Notes: generated by a model not told the origin, from the sequence alone. Counted from the stretch's first letter, positions 36,001-47,425 are shown. The stretch: 64,000 nucleotides of DNA from Larix kaempferi (GCA_027924585.1 BSBM01000711.1:8195001-8259000); one strand, 5' to 3'. Numbers and translations are program-made.

Positions 36001-37059
36001 AAGATATGTGAAATAATAATGTGTGTTTTTATGTGATTTATTTGTTAATATAAACATAATATTCAATAAATATAAATATACAATCTATGTATTTCTATTT
36101 TGTAATGTTATTTTGTGTGTGTTGTATACAATAAATGTATACATGCAATACATATTTAGGTAATATGTTGTATGTTAACTATCTTAAGTGAATATATATA
36201 GTTTTTTTTTTTTTGTTTTTTAGAAAAGAAATTTAACCTTATTTATATAAACAAAAAGAAATACCTATTATAAATATAGAGTATACAAGAATTATTGTAG
36301 ATTGGGGATTAATATGAAGGAGAATTATTGGCCCTCTCTTTCTTATATTTTGTAAAACTTCATCACATTGACATGGTTCAAATTGTAGGTAACTCCTTAT
36401 CTATTGGTTATTGGTTATTAGATGCACTTGCTCTTTCCTTTTGAATGAGACAAGTCAAAATTCTACTAGCATCCATACTTTTAAAATGATATAAAGTTTT
36501 TAAGGATATGAAAAAAAATATATAATTTTTTTTATATATATCACATATTATTCAAAAAACAAATTATAGATTATTAATTCTATATATTCATAAATATATT
36601 ATGAAAAATATATTATTTTTATATTTTATATTTTATTTGATTAAATTAGATAATTGAAAGTAAAATATATATTTTTTATTTCACAATTATATCCATGTTA
36701 TGTTTGTATTTTGAATATGATTAGTTTTTATTTTTAGCAATTTATATTTTATATATTTTAATTAATATATTAAATAAAATAAATTTAAATTAAATACGTT
36801 TTTCATGATAAGTTTTAATTATATATATTTTTAGTTATTATATTTATTGTACAATATGTTTTTTATTAAAAGTTATTTGTTTTTAAATAAGATATATGAA
36901 ATGATAATCTATGTAATTTATTTATATTATGATTAATAAAAAAATCAAACTAAATGTGAAATCAAATTCAATATTTAATATTTCATAATATATATTTTAA
37001 TAAAATAAAATAAATGATATATGGGATGAATGTCTATTTTTTTTAATATTTGAACATGA

Positions 37060-38550
37060 TTATTTCTTCAATTCATAAAAAGATCTCACTTGCACCGAGC
37101 GAGGTGCCTTGCTGTTTGTAACAACCCGTTAGTGATTTTGAAACACTAATAAGTAGTTTTCAATCTTCATAGGCGTAATAAACGTGCCACAACCTGTAAT
37201 CAGATTTTAAAAATCTCATAGGTGGCTTTTTAATAGCCTATCGGATTTAAAAGATTATTAAACCTAAATGTCAGATTTAAAAGATTATTAAACCTGACTG
37301 TCTGATTTAAAAAAATATTAAACCTAATTGTGAAGTTTTCACATCATTATTATTGTGTATTTTTAAAGGAAAGAGGTGTCCAGAGTTTGTAGAGAAAAGA
37401 TTTGGGGAGTTTTTTGTTTTTTTAACTGAATTTTTTTTTTTCTTGCTATTCATAAAAGTGAATCAAAGAAATTTACAATAAAGCCTACCCCAGGGACATA
37501 TTACCAACAGTCATAATAAATTAAAAACCAAAACATCTCCATATCTATTTGGAAACATAAACTACTAATACATCTACAAAACACAAATTTCGAGTTACCA
37601 GATGAATCATTACTACTTTTTGTATAGGAGAGAAGCGGAGGAGTTCTAATTATATTGTTTTCCTTCGCTGGAAGAAGCAAAAGAAAGAGGAGGCACGGTG
37701 AGTTTGTACAAGAGAGAAGCCCCGAGTGATCAAAATTTGGGAATTATTTGAATTTCAGAGGCCATGTTTTTATTTGTTTCTATTTGTCAATCTGTTTGTG
37801 TTTTCTTTTGGACTTTCATTTATAATTGTTAAGTTTTTATTTGATTATGTTTTGTTTGTATCCTTCTGTTTTGTTTTGGGGAGAAAAGATAATGCTACAT
37901 AAAACTGAATATGAGTGCTCACAAGGGATGTACCGTTTTAATTTCTTAACAACACTGTTTTATCTATGGAATATATTATAAGGTTCATTTTTATTTTTTA
38001 ATTTTTGTTTTAGTAATATTTTTTGCTTTGCTGTGGAGTTTAGAGGAACGTTACCGTGGAATATGTGGAAGAATTTCAGCCACCACCGAATTTGAAGATA
38101 GCCGGTGAATTTCAGCCACCTCGAATTTGAAAATAGCAGGTGAATTTCAGCTAATCCGAAATTTGAAGATGCAGGTGAATTTGAAGATTTGAATTCGCAT
38201 AACAACTACGTATAGATTTTGGATTTGTTAAGTTAGGTTTTGCTTTTGTTGTAATTTATATTTCGGAATTGGGGTAGCATATGAATTTCTGAATTCACAT
38301 AACGCCCACAATTTTTTAAGTTATATACATTTGGATTTGTCAAGTTAGGTTTTGCTTTTGTTAGTAATTTATATTTTGGAATTGGGGTAGCATATGAATT
38401 TCTAAATTCACATAACTTCCACATTTTTTAAGTTCTACATTTGGATTTGTTAAGTTAGATTTAGCTTTAGTGTTACAGTTTATCTTTTCGATTTGTTTTG
38501 TGATTCTTTTTCATGAAGTTTGTAAAATTTAATAATATCAAAATTCAAAC
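37060..38550 (+). other. Third copy of the gene-like unit, in the spacer
   Basis: Starts with the GGTGCCTTGCTGTTTG block (37105), continues with the leader and exons 1 and 2 (37892-37925 and 38044-38105) and stops at 38550 where unrelated sequence begins. It has direct orientation relative to the left arm. Exon 1 has lost two codons' worth of bases (ATGCTACATAAAACT). The leader is interrupted at 37418-37616. Confidence 0.65.
37418..37616 (-). mobile_element. Short retroposed insertion in the spacer copy
   Basis: The unit's sequence is interrupted by 199 bases that begin with T runs (poly-A on the minus strand) and are flanked by TTTTTGT at 37411-37417 and 37617-37623. This has the form of a severely truncated LINE or a SINE insertion. 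The body contains no domain. The flanking repeat is low complexity, so the duplication could be chance. Confidence 0.45.
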
Positions 38551-39390
38551 AATTCGAAGACTACAAGCATCCCTTTCTATCATCATGTTTTCAGGGAATA
38601 TTTTGGCATCTCCTGTAGGCATTATCTTTTTCTGATCAACAGGCATTACTGTCTTTTGGTTAAACCTTTTGATCAATTAAATCAGTGGGAGTGCTTCCTT
38701 CTTCGTTCGACACATTCCCTTCTGTCAAACTGGGCAGCCTGGTTATTCTTTAGGCTGATTTTTCTCGGTAGTCATACTGTTTTAATATTTGTCATTTCTT
38801 TTGGAAGTAGACCATCCTTGTGCAGTTTGACAGTGCTATTATACTGATTAAGTGGGCACAACGTTTAGATTGCAGAATCTAGAATTTTTTGTTGAAATGT
38901 TTTTTTAGAGGATCTGTGTGTTTTTGTAAAATGATACTGAAAAAGTCTGCAACATCCTTCATATTTAGTTCCTATCATTATTATTTTAGTAAATGTAATT
39001 TTAAACTATGTATGAGGCTGTGGTGAAAAGCTTAAGGCCAAGGCCCCACCAGTGGATCTAGGAAGTATAGTTATTGCTTTTCCTAGGTTGTAAGTTATAT
39101 ATCGTAAAACCTATAACGACACAACTAAAACAACGAGCAGTTGAATCCACTAAAGGAGAAGCCGAGGGCTAGAAGCCAAGAGAGCCTAGATACAACCACT
39201 TATAAGGAAGAAGGGTAAACTTATGAGGAACTAAACTTTATAAGGAAGAAGGGTAAACTTATGAGGAACTAAACTACTAGTTTCACATTTTTAGGATAAA
39301 ATGATTATATAAAAATATGTATATATAGATATGAGAATAAGTTATTAAGCATCTAAAAATACACACTCCTATAAGAAAGGAGGAGAAACA
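38551..39390. other. Unique segment and LTR-like fragment between spacer copy and right arm
   Basis: 38551-38990 has a more balanced base composition than its surroundings and matches nothing else in the window. 39030-39390 contains AAGCTTAAGGCCAAGGCCCCACCAG, a variant of the string in the left LTR-like block at 15290, so it is probably a fragment of a related LTR. A 38-bp unit starting TATAAGGAAGAAGGGTAAAC is duplicated at 39201 and 39239. No ORF I can support. Confidence 0.4.
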
Positions 39391-40104
39391 TTAATTTTAT
39401 ATTAAAAAATAAATTACTTAAAAATACACATTATTATTTCATACATTTTATTTAAAAATATATTTGAATATTAATAAAAAAGCCAAATGTAATTACAAAA
39501 TAAAAATAATTAGAAATATAATATGAAAAATATATAAAATTTAAATTTATTTAATTAATTTTATGAAACATATTATTATTAAAATATAAATTGATAAAAT
39601 TAAAAATTAATCATATTCAAAATAGAATAATAAATATAATGGTGATAGCTTCAAAAATAACTTCCATTATTTATTTTATTGAAATAAAAAATGTTACAAA
39701 TGTAATGCTTATACTAAAATTGTTTTTATTTATTTAAATTAATAGAAGAATGTTGCAAATGTAATGTTCATGATAAAATTGTTTTGTATTTGAATTACAT
39801 GATGATGCAATTGTAAAACATTTTAATTAAGTTAAAAATTATTTTAAATAACATAACTGCAATTGTAATAAAAATGTTAAACTATCTTTATCTAAATTTA
39901 CTAAAAATATTGCAAATGTAGTGATTATGATCAAATTGATTTTATTAATTAATAAATTAAAAATACTACAAATTATCCATAAATTATATAAACAATAACC
40001 AAATAACATTAATAGATATAACAAAATAAAACTCGAACATCTAGATACAAAAACTTAAAACCTCTCAAAGATAGCTTTGGCCATACATATCCTTTGAGAG
40101 TCTT

Positions 40105-40127
40105 GAGAAAGGGCAAAGCCCTTTCTC
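40105..40127. repeat. GC-rich hairpin at the end of the gene-like unit, right
   Basis: GAGAAAGGGCAAAGCCCTTTCTC forms a ten-pair stem with a three-base loop, perfectly paired. Its equivalent is at 30938-30960, where one arm has drifted. Stem conservation in both arms suggests it is part of the original unit rather than chance. Confidence 0.65.
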
Positions 40128-40255
40128 TAAAAAAAATTAATAATTTTATTAATATATAAGATTGTAGTGTTACATGAAATAATAGAAATTACAATTTAAA
40201 ATATGAGATTGAATTTTCATAAGGGTTTTTTTTTCCATCTAAAAATTAAACTTAC

Positions 40256-40512
40256 TATTAATACTGCCCAATAGTAAATGAGTCCAATTGTCACGAGTGT
40301 TCAGAGGGTATAACCCTGCCTAGAAACAATCTATAGTTAATAGCCACATGGGCACCAAAACCATGCCCAAACGTATCAAATATGATCCAATCTATGGCAT
40401 TCTCATAAGTTTATAGGAAGTAATCTTCATCTTTTTCACATAGTACTTTTTTTAAAGCATATTCTTTATCTTCCTTTACATTACATGTTCATAAAATCCT
40501 CCACTCATCTGC
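40256..40512 (-). pseudogene. Exon 5 of unknown gene, right copy (most complete)
   Basis: Preceded on the minus strand by a TTTAACAG acceptor and followed by a GTAAGT donor at 40255. One frame runs the full 257 bases with four stops: DEWRIL, then NVKEDKEYALKKVLCEKDED, then ENAIDWIIFDTFGHGFGAHV and LFLGRVIPSEHS. The stops are TGA or TAA where CGA or CAA would be sense, i.e. simple C-to-T changes. The FGHGFGAHV segment is rich in Gly/His, but I cannot match it to a family. It is the best exon to search with. Confidence 0.6.
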
Positions 40513-40595
40513 CTGTTAAACAAAACAAAATTATTGATTAATAATCTAATATTATTTTGAAAATAATATATGATAAGACTATAATTAACACTCAC

Positions 40596-40677
40596 CCTTT
40601 CTAATTGTCTTCATTTGACATGCATTTCAACACTATAAAAATTGCATTCGTGGAATAACCATGTGCTTATATAAACA
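40596..40677 (-). pseudogene. Exon 4 of unknown gene, right copy
   Basis: Aligned with 30544-30628. It ends before GTGAGTG (donor, complement at 40591-40595). One frame reads STNAIFIVLKCMSNEDN, then TAG where a Gln codon would fit. The acceptor side is altered (ATG instead of CAG). Confidence 0.45.
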
Positions 40678-40992
40678 TCATAACACAACTTCATTAGATC
40701 ATTGCAACCATATTGTTCAACATAAACACAACAAAAAAAATAAATCATTTCTTATCCTCTTGCTTTGCTTCTAGTTTATTTAATACTTGAAAACAAATAA
40801 TCCTAGCAAGAAAGTCACACTAAAAAGAAAACCCTTCCCATACCAAATAATTTGTTACAGACTAGTAAGATAAGGCAACAAGACAAGCAAGATAAATAAA
40901 ATCAAAATGAAAAAATATCACAGAACAAAACATTAAACTACAAAACTTTTAACATTTTTCTTAATACTTTTTATTTATTACTCACATAACAT

Positions 40993-41290
40993 CAGTAACC
41001 ATTTAAAAATGTTTCGATCTTTATTTGTTACCAAAACAGAAAATAAAAATAATAGCAAAATTTAAAACTTCAGTAACCATTTAAAAATGTTTTGATCTTT
41101 GTTTATTACCCAAACAGAAAATAAAAATAATAACAAAATTTAAAACTTCAATAACCATTTAAAAATGTTTTGACCTTTATTTGTTACCAAAACATAACAT
41201 AAAAATAATAACAAAATTTGAAACTTCAGTAACCATTTAAAAATATTTAAATGGTTACCAAAACAGAAAATAAAAATAATAATAATATTT
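40993..41290. repeat. 78-bp tandem repeat, about 3.8 copies, right arm
   Basis: CAGTAACCATTTAAAAATGTTT recurs at 40993, 41071, 41149 and 41227, exactly 78 bases apart. The left arm has a single equivalent around 30035-30110, so the expansion happened after the duplication. Confidence 0.9.
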
Positions 41291-41299
41291 AAAAAATAT

Positions 41300-42360
41300 A
41301 TGTGAGGTCTTTCTTTATATTTTCTTTGTAAAAAATAAAACAGAGGCTTCACTTTTTATTGTAAAATCTAATACAGATTTAAACCCAAAAATAATTTACA
41401 AAATATAATAAAAACAATTTCAAAAAAATAAATTCACATTATTTAAATTTATAAATACATGAAAACTTTCAATAAAAACTACAAACAGTTACACATTTTT
41501 AACCTATCAAAATAAAAATAATTTATGAACAATTATCTCAAGAAGTAAGAATAATTTATATTAAAATAACATTAAAATAAAAACTGAAGAATAAGTGGCA
41601 ACAGAATTGAAATAAATAATAAAAACTACAAACCTTTACACATTTTTAATCTACCAAAACAAAATAATTTATAAACAATTATCTTAGGAATTAAGAATAA
41701 TTTATATTAAAATAGCATTAAAATAAAAACTGAGGAATAAGTTACAACAAAATTGAAATAAAATAAAAGATATTATGAATTTTAATTTTAATATTATTAA
41801 ATTTTATTCAAATTTCTGTAAAAAAAAAAAAACAAATCACATAAACTTAACAATTTTAAAAATAATCTATATTAAAATTAAATATTAAAAATAAAAATAT
41901 GAAATTGTAATAAGCTTGGAATAAAATAATAAAAAATACAATAAAATAAATTCTCATACTTTTAGATCTTATAAATCACGGCTACAATAAAATTGAAATA
42001 AATTAATAAAAAATGAAAAAAAAAACAAAACTAATTATCGATTTGAATTTTGATATTATTAAATCTTACGAACTACATGAAAACGAACCACACAACAAAT
42101 CAAAAAGATAAACTATAACACTAAAACTAAATCTAACTTAACAAATCCAAATGTATAACTTAAAAAATGTGAACGTTAGGTGAATTCAGAACTTATATGT
42201 ATTGTCTTGAAGGAAATCTAAAAAAAGCTAAATCTAACTTAAAAAATGTGGACGTAAAGTGAATTCAGAACTTATATATATTATCTGGAAGGAAATCTGA
42301 AATTCATATGCTACGGGCAATTCGAGAATATAAATTTTAACCTATGTGTAGACGCTTTGC
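41300..42360. other. AT-rich intron-like sequence of the right gene-like unit
   Basis: Corresponds to the introns at 28360-29600 and 29740-30000 of the left copy. It contains two near-copies of a block (41500-41620 and 41620-41745) where the left arm has exon 3. No ORF. Confidence 0.6.
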
Positions 42361-42416
42361 GAATTCAAATCTTGAAATTCACCTGCATCTCAGATTCGGC
42401 GGTGGCTGAAATTCAC

Positions 42417-42479
42417 CTGCTATCTCCAATTTCGGTGGTGGCTGAAATTCTTCTAGATATTCCGCGGTAGCGTTCCTCC
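42417..42479 (-). pseudogene. Exon 2 of unknown gene, right copy
   Basis: Minus-strand partner of 28298-28358: GGAACGCTACCGCGGAATAT and onward to GATAGCAG. After its end a second shortened copy of the exon's 3' half follows (42360-42410). An extra G near the acceptor (TGTAGGAGGAAC) shifts the frame unless splicing differs. Confidence 0.45.
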
Positions 42480-42598
42480 TACACTACACAACAAAGCAGA
42501 AAATATTACTAAAGCAAAAATTAAATAATAAAAACGACCCCTATAATATCTTCCATGGATAAAGCACAGTATTGTTATGAAATTAAAACGGTACATAT

Positions 42599-42635
42599 CT
42601 TCTGAGCTTTCATATTCAGTTTTATGTAGCAGCAT
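42599..42635 (-). pseudogene. Exon 1 of unknown gene, right copy
   Basis: ATG at 42635 on the minus strand; reads MLLHKTEYESSE without a stop, the best-preserved first exon. The donor reads ATATGT rather than GTATGT. A second, more damaged exon 1 with its flank lies at about 43271-43307 (ATG changed to ATA), so the right arm contains a tandem partial duplication of this region. Confidence 0.5.
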
Positions 42636-42639
42636 CTTT

Positions 42640-44241
42640 TCTCTCCAAAACAGAACAAAAAATCATAAAAGAAAAGATACAAACCAAGACATAATCAAAT
42701 AAAGACTGAACCATTATAAATAAAAAAACCAAATGAAAACACAAACGGATTGACAAATTAAAACAAATAAAAGCATGGCCATTCAAACAGATTTACAAGT
42801 AAAAACAAATTAAAGCTCGATCTAAGAAGAAATGAAAAAGAACTTAGAAAGACTATGAAATTCATATAATCCCCATGCCACCTCTCTTCTTTTGCTTCTT
42901 CCAGCCAAGGCAAACCATATGATTAGAACTCTTCTCTCCTCTACAAACTGCCCACGCCTTTCCTCTACAAACTCCCCACGCCTTTCGTCTGCCAATACAC
43001 AATAATAATGATAATAAATAAGTAGAAGCTTCACAATAATTTTGATATTATTAAATCCTACAATAAAATTGAAATAAAATAATAAAAAATGAAATGAAAA
43101 CAAAACTCATTATCGATTTGAAATTTGATGTTATTAAATCTTTACCAACTTCATGAAAACGGATCACAGAACAAATCGAAAAGATAAACTGTAACACTAA
43201 AGCTAAATCGAAAAGATAATGTATTCCATAGATAAAGCACAGTGTTGTTAAGAAATTAAAACCGTACATACCTCATGAGCTCTCATATTCAGTTTTCTGT
43301 GGCAGTATCTTTTCTCTCCAAAACAAGACAAAAAATCATAAACGAAAAGATACAAACAAAACATAATCACATTAAAACTAAACAATTAAAAATGAAAAAG
43401 CAAAAGAAAACACAAACATATTGACAAGTAGAAACAAATAAAAGCGTGGCCATGCTTAATCTAAGAAGAAGAGAAAAAAAACTCAAAAAGACTCTGAAAT
43501 TCAAATAATTCCCAAATTTTGTTCGGCTCGGCTTCTCTCCTCTGTACGAACCCTCCATGCCTCCTCTTTCTTTTGCTTCTTATAGCCAAGGCAAACAATA
43601 CGATTGGAGCTCCTCTACTCCTGTCCTATACAAACTCCCCAGGCTGTCAGAGAGCCACCTATGAGATTTTTTAGCACGTTTATTCGGCCTATGAGGATTG
43701 AAAACTACTTATAACTGTTTCAAAACCACTGACGAGTTATTACAAACAGCAAGGCACGTCACCCAATGTCGGTGAGATTTTTTTAATTTAAGATTCTGAG
43801 TGCTGGCATGGTACCGTTAGTGTACATTTCAAATCTGTCATAGTGTGTGTGGGGTACAAGGTAATTAATTACAGGCTGTGGCACGTTTATGAGATTTTTA
43901 AAATCTGTCAGAAAGCCACATGTGAGATTTTGAAAATCTGATTACAGGTTGCGGCAAGTTTATTCCGCCTATGAGGATTGAAAACTACTTATTGGTGTTT
44001 CAAAACCACCGACGGGTTGTTACAAACAGCCAGGCACGTCGCCCAATGCCGGTGAGATTTTTTTAATTTGAGATTTGGCCTGCTGGCATGGTACCGTTAG
44101 TGTACATTTCAAATCCACTGACCGGTTGATTCCGATTTCAAATCCGTTTTTTAAGATTTAAAATCCCTGTCACAAGTACGCACAAGCCGATGCCGGTATC
44201 TTTTTTTTTAATTTTCAGATTTTGTGTGCAGGCATGGTACC
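42640..44241 (-). repeat. Leader and subrepeats of the right gene-like unit
   Basis: Mirror of 26766-28160. It contains the GC-richer leader (42880-43000 and again 43540-43640), the conserved CTCATAGGTGGCTCTCTGAC block and GGTACC subrepeats (43810, 44090, 44240). The order is disturbed by internal duplications. Confidence 0.6.
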
Positions 44242-46127
44242 GTGTGATGCTGGGAGTCGGACGGAATTGCTGACGTGGATTCCCAAAGTCTGGTCGGGAA
44301 ATGCTTGCTGGCAATTTTTTTTCAAGGGCAAGATATTTTTTCTTTGCAATGGCGGGTAGGCATAGCAATGCTCAGAATTGATTCCGGACCTAGCCGGGGT
44401 AACTTTAACACTGGCATTCGCTCGCCCCTGCCCGACGGTAGTTTAATTTTTAGTGAAAAATCCTTCACAAACTAATAATTTACAAAGTAAAAAATAACAA
44501 CCCTTCTTAATCTAGAAATTCACAACGTAGTAATAATAATCTCCTTGAAAATAATGAGCCTACCTTTGCATTGGCTTTAGGGTACAAGAGCTCGGTTAAT
44601 TTTGTCGCTTCATAAATGGGAATCGGAAATTCGGAATATGAATTCACATGAATAACAAGCATCCCATAACTTCGGTACAAGTACTTCATATAGTGTGTGT
44701 GGGATACAATGTAATTAATTTAGTCTCATGATTTTGGGTGTTAGTACTTTATGAGTTAATTTTGCTAGAAAATTGGGATAGGATACAAGTATAAGCATCC
44801 CCTTAACTTTGGTACAAGTATTTTATATTAGGATACAAGTATCAAGCACACTCATAACTTTGGAACAAGTATTTTATATAGTGTGAGGTACACGTATTTT
44901 ATGGGTTAATTGCCTCTTATTATTTTAGAATTTTGTCCAAAAATTGGGGTATAGGTATTTTTAAGAGGTAATTTTATTAGTCAAGTTCCATTAGTGTGAT
45001 TGGTATTGGAGGGGTTTTGTTTATTAGGCAGTCAAAGGCTCGAAACTTGGTGGTAGTGGGAGGAGATACTAAAAATCCAACAATCCTAAGGTAAGTGTTG
45101 GTGTGGTCCAAAAATAAAAAAATAAGAATGCATCACAAATAGGGTTTGAATTACAAATCTTCCTTCATTTGTTTTTGTATTTCAAAAATAGAGCTCGGTA
45201 CAAATGCCTATATGTAATAAGAATATACCAATCCATAACCCTATCTTGCTTTAGAAGTTTCTATATAGATTAGAGGAAAATCCTTAGTTTGGGAGTTAAA
45301 GTACTTAAGTTGATTTTTTAAATCTAAATGTTAGTTTTAGGATAAAAGTTAAGTTTATGGGTTGATTTTGCTAATTCAAAAGATGACAAGGGGATGTGAA
45401 TATCCAATTTGAAATACCTTTTTTTAAATTTGTTTATCAATCTAGTAGTTGGCTCTATAGTGCAATTTCCCTTGTTTGATTTGTCAATTTAGAAGTCACC
45501 TTTAAGATACAAGTACTCAGTTTGATTTTTCCAATCTCATGTTTGGCTTTGGGTCATAATTTTTGGGTGGAAGTCCAAAAATTCTCTTTGGGATACAATT
45601 CCCTAAGCAAAGTTCTTTTTTACTTTCATACTAACATTTGTAGTACTTTTTGTATCATACCTTATGATGACATTTAGTTGTTGTTTATGTGATATTCATA
45701 ATTACAAATAATTAAATATCATTACATTCATATAATTGGTTTTCATTCAACATCAATAATTATGTCCTCTATCTACACAATGTATTACAAGTTATTACAA
45801 TATTGGCATATTTCTATTGGAAAATTTCATTCCACTTTAATAGTTACCTTACATTGATGGTTAGTACTCAATCTATGCAATATTTTGAACTTTGGCTTGA
45901 AGGTGTAATTCTTTGGGTTGATATGGTAGAATCCTCCCTCACTTTGGCAGCAACATCATTGGAGCTTTCAGTGTCTTGCCTAGTGCATAGTATTTAACAC
46001 ACTATCTTGCTACAATGACATATCCTTATGTTGGGATGTTGTTCCATATTAATATTCCTCTTTTAAATTGTGTATATGTGTCATAATTATAATGTGTGTG
46101 TGCAAGTGTATGTGTGTATGTTTGTTG

Positions 46128-46210
<83 letters not shown>

Positions 46211-46636
46211 AAATCTTGTTCAATTTGAAAGTTGGATGCATTGGGGTGCAGGCCCCTAAGTTGATGTCATAACATCCTCCTCCCTCACTCTAGTACTAAC
46301 ATCATAAATTGTTTTGGTGTTACTCCAAAGATGGTTTATAAAATATTACGTGCACCAAAAGCTTTATTGTGATAACAACCACCGCCATCATTTTAATAAT
46401 AACATATTATTACCCACACAAGTCCTAAGTTTGATGTAATAACATCCTCTTTCACTCCAATACATTACCTAGGTTGGTGTGGTGACATCCTTCCTCACTC
46501 CTATACATTGCATACACCAAAATATTTGTGTCCCCCTCACTCTAGTACACTGCCTACACCAAAAGCATGCAAGAATTGGGTTGGTGTGATAGCATCCTCT
46601 CTCACTCCAATGCATTCCCTATAAATAAAGTTTTGT
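44242..46636. other. Right-only block, no gene recognised
   Basis: Not present at the matching place in the left arm. 44242-44460 is GC-richer than its neighbours. 44660-45620 has many loosely repeated TACAAGTA(C/T)TTTAT and GGATACAA words. There is an ORF at 44507-44689 on the minus strand, but part of it is made of these repeated words, so I do not call it a gene. Confidence 0.45.
46128..46208. repeat. Compound microsatellite (GT)n(GA)n
   Basis: (GT)n from 46128 to 46156 followed directly by (GA)n to about 46208, preceded by interrupted TG repeats from 46093. The long uninterrupted runs suggest it is polymorphic. Confidence 0.95.
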
Positions 46637-46911
46637 CACTACTGCATAGAGAGGGTATTAAGACAATGTTTGAGACAATATTTGTGTGAATTGTCTCAAC
46701 TTAAGACAAAAAATAAGTTGCGTATTGTCTTAAATATTGTCTTTAAGCGAGTGTCTTAAACTATTGTCTTACATTATTGTCTTAAATTTAAGACAATAGT
46801 TTAAGACACTCGCTTAAAGACAATAGTTAAGACAATACGCAACTTCTTTTTTGTCTTAAGTTGAGACAATTCACACAAATATTGTCTTAATACCCCCTCT
46901 ATGTAGTAGTG
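46637..46911. mobile_element. CACTA-like foldback MITE (275 bp)
   Basis: The ends read CACTACTGCATAGAGAGGG and CCCCCTCTATGTAGTAGTG (complementary with few mismatches), and pairing continues almost to the centre near 46790. The whole element is a near-perfect hairpin filled with repeated AAGACAAT/ATTGTCTT words. Ends beginning CACTA are typical of CACTA-superfamily transposons, which make 3-bp target duplications. Here the flanking triplets (TGT and ATA) do not match, so the superfamily assignment rests on the termini alone. No coding capacity. Confidence 0.7.
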
Positions 46912-46933
46912 ATAGAATGCAAATATTTATGAT

Positions 46934-47007
46934 AGGGCACGGTGGAATTGAACCACCAATCTTCTGCATTATATAATGAAAATGCTCTACCATTGAGCTA
47001 GCATCCT
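46934..47007 (-). tRNA. tRNA-like sequence, probably degenerate
   Basis: The minus strand has AGGATGC, TA, GCTC-AATGGTA-GAGC (D arm), a 25-base middle, then GGTGG-TTCAATT-CCACC (T arm) and GTGCCCT. D and T stems pair perfectly and the T loop TTCAATT is canonical, including the internal B-box-like GGTTCAATTCC. The acceptor stem has one mismatch and two wobbles. The middle is about three bases longer than normal and no regular anticodon stem forms, so the anticodon is unclear. It resembles plant tRNA-Cys in the D arm. It could be a pseudogene or the head of a SINE. It starts 22 bases from the MITE end. Confidence 0.5.
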
Positions 47008-47425
47008 GCAACTTCATATACAAGAAGAATATTTGTATCTTTTAGAGTTTTTTAAATCAATGAGCACAAGAAGCATGAAATACTCACTCTATTTCACTCA
47101 TTCCTAAGTAGTTCTCATGGAGATTGCAATTATAATGCTCATTCATCTCAAAATCAATAGATAATTCCATGTTCTATATAAGAACTCAGAGAAAGAAGGT
47201 GGGCTTGGTCAATGCCACTGAAAGTGGTCAATCAAAGCTTGGTGCTTGGATTGGTCAGTCAATCAACTCAGATTGGTTAGAAGAATGTCAAATTATTAGG
47301 TTCATATTGGTTCCTCGGTCAATTAGATCAATTGGTTGGTCATATAAGGATCTCAAACAAATAAATGTAATTGAGAATTCCAATCTTACCAAACCCACCC
47401 CGATATGTGTCCTTCCCACCAACCC

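Larger units (their letters stand above)
31600..37050 (+). repeat. AT-rich tandem repeat in the centre of the palindrome
   Basis: The phrase TATGAAATAATAATGTGT and close variants recurs at about 31929, 32282, 32690, 35070, 35528, 36005 and 36890, each followed after about 35 bases by TTAATATAAAATTAATGTTTA-like words and then by AATGGAATTAAAAAT and TTTTGAATATGATTA. Neighbouring copies are about 410-480 bases apart. There is no coding capacity. The piece at 33465-35000 repeats 30985-32000 in direct orientation. 39391-39640 carries the same sequence inverted, which forms the inner end of the right arm. Confidence 0.7.

Noticed and set aside
44507-44689. Minus-strand ORF with a plausible splice donor after it
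   Set aside because: Part of the frame is built from TACAAGTACTT words that recur several times nearby, so the coding look may be accidental. No second exon was found.
46026-46241. Minus-strand ORF with long Ser-Leu and Thr-His runs
   Set aside because: It is only the translation of the GT/GA microsatellite.
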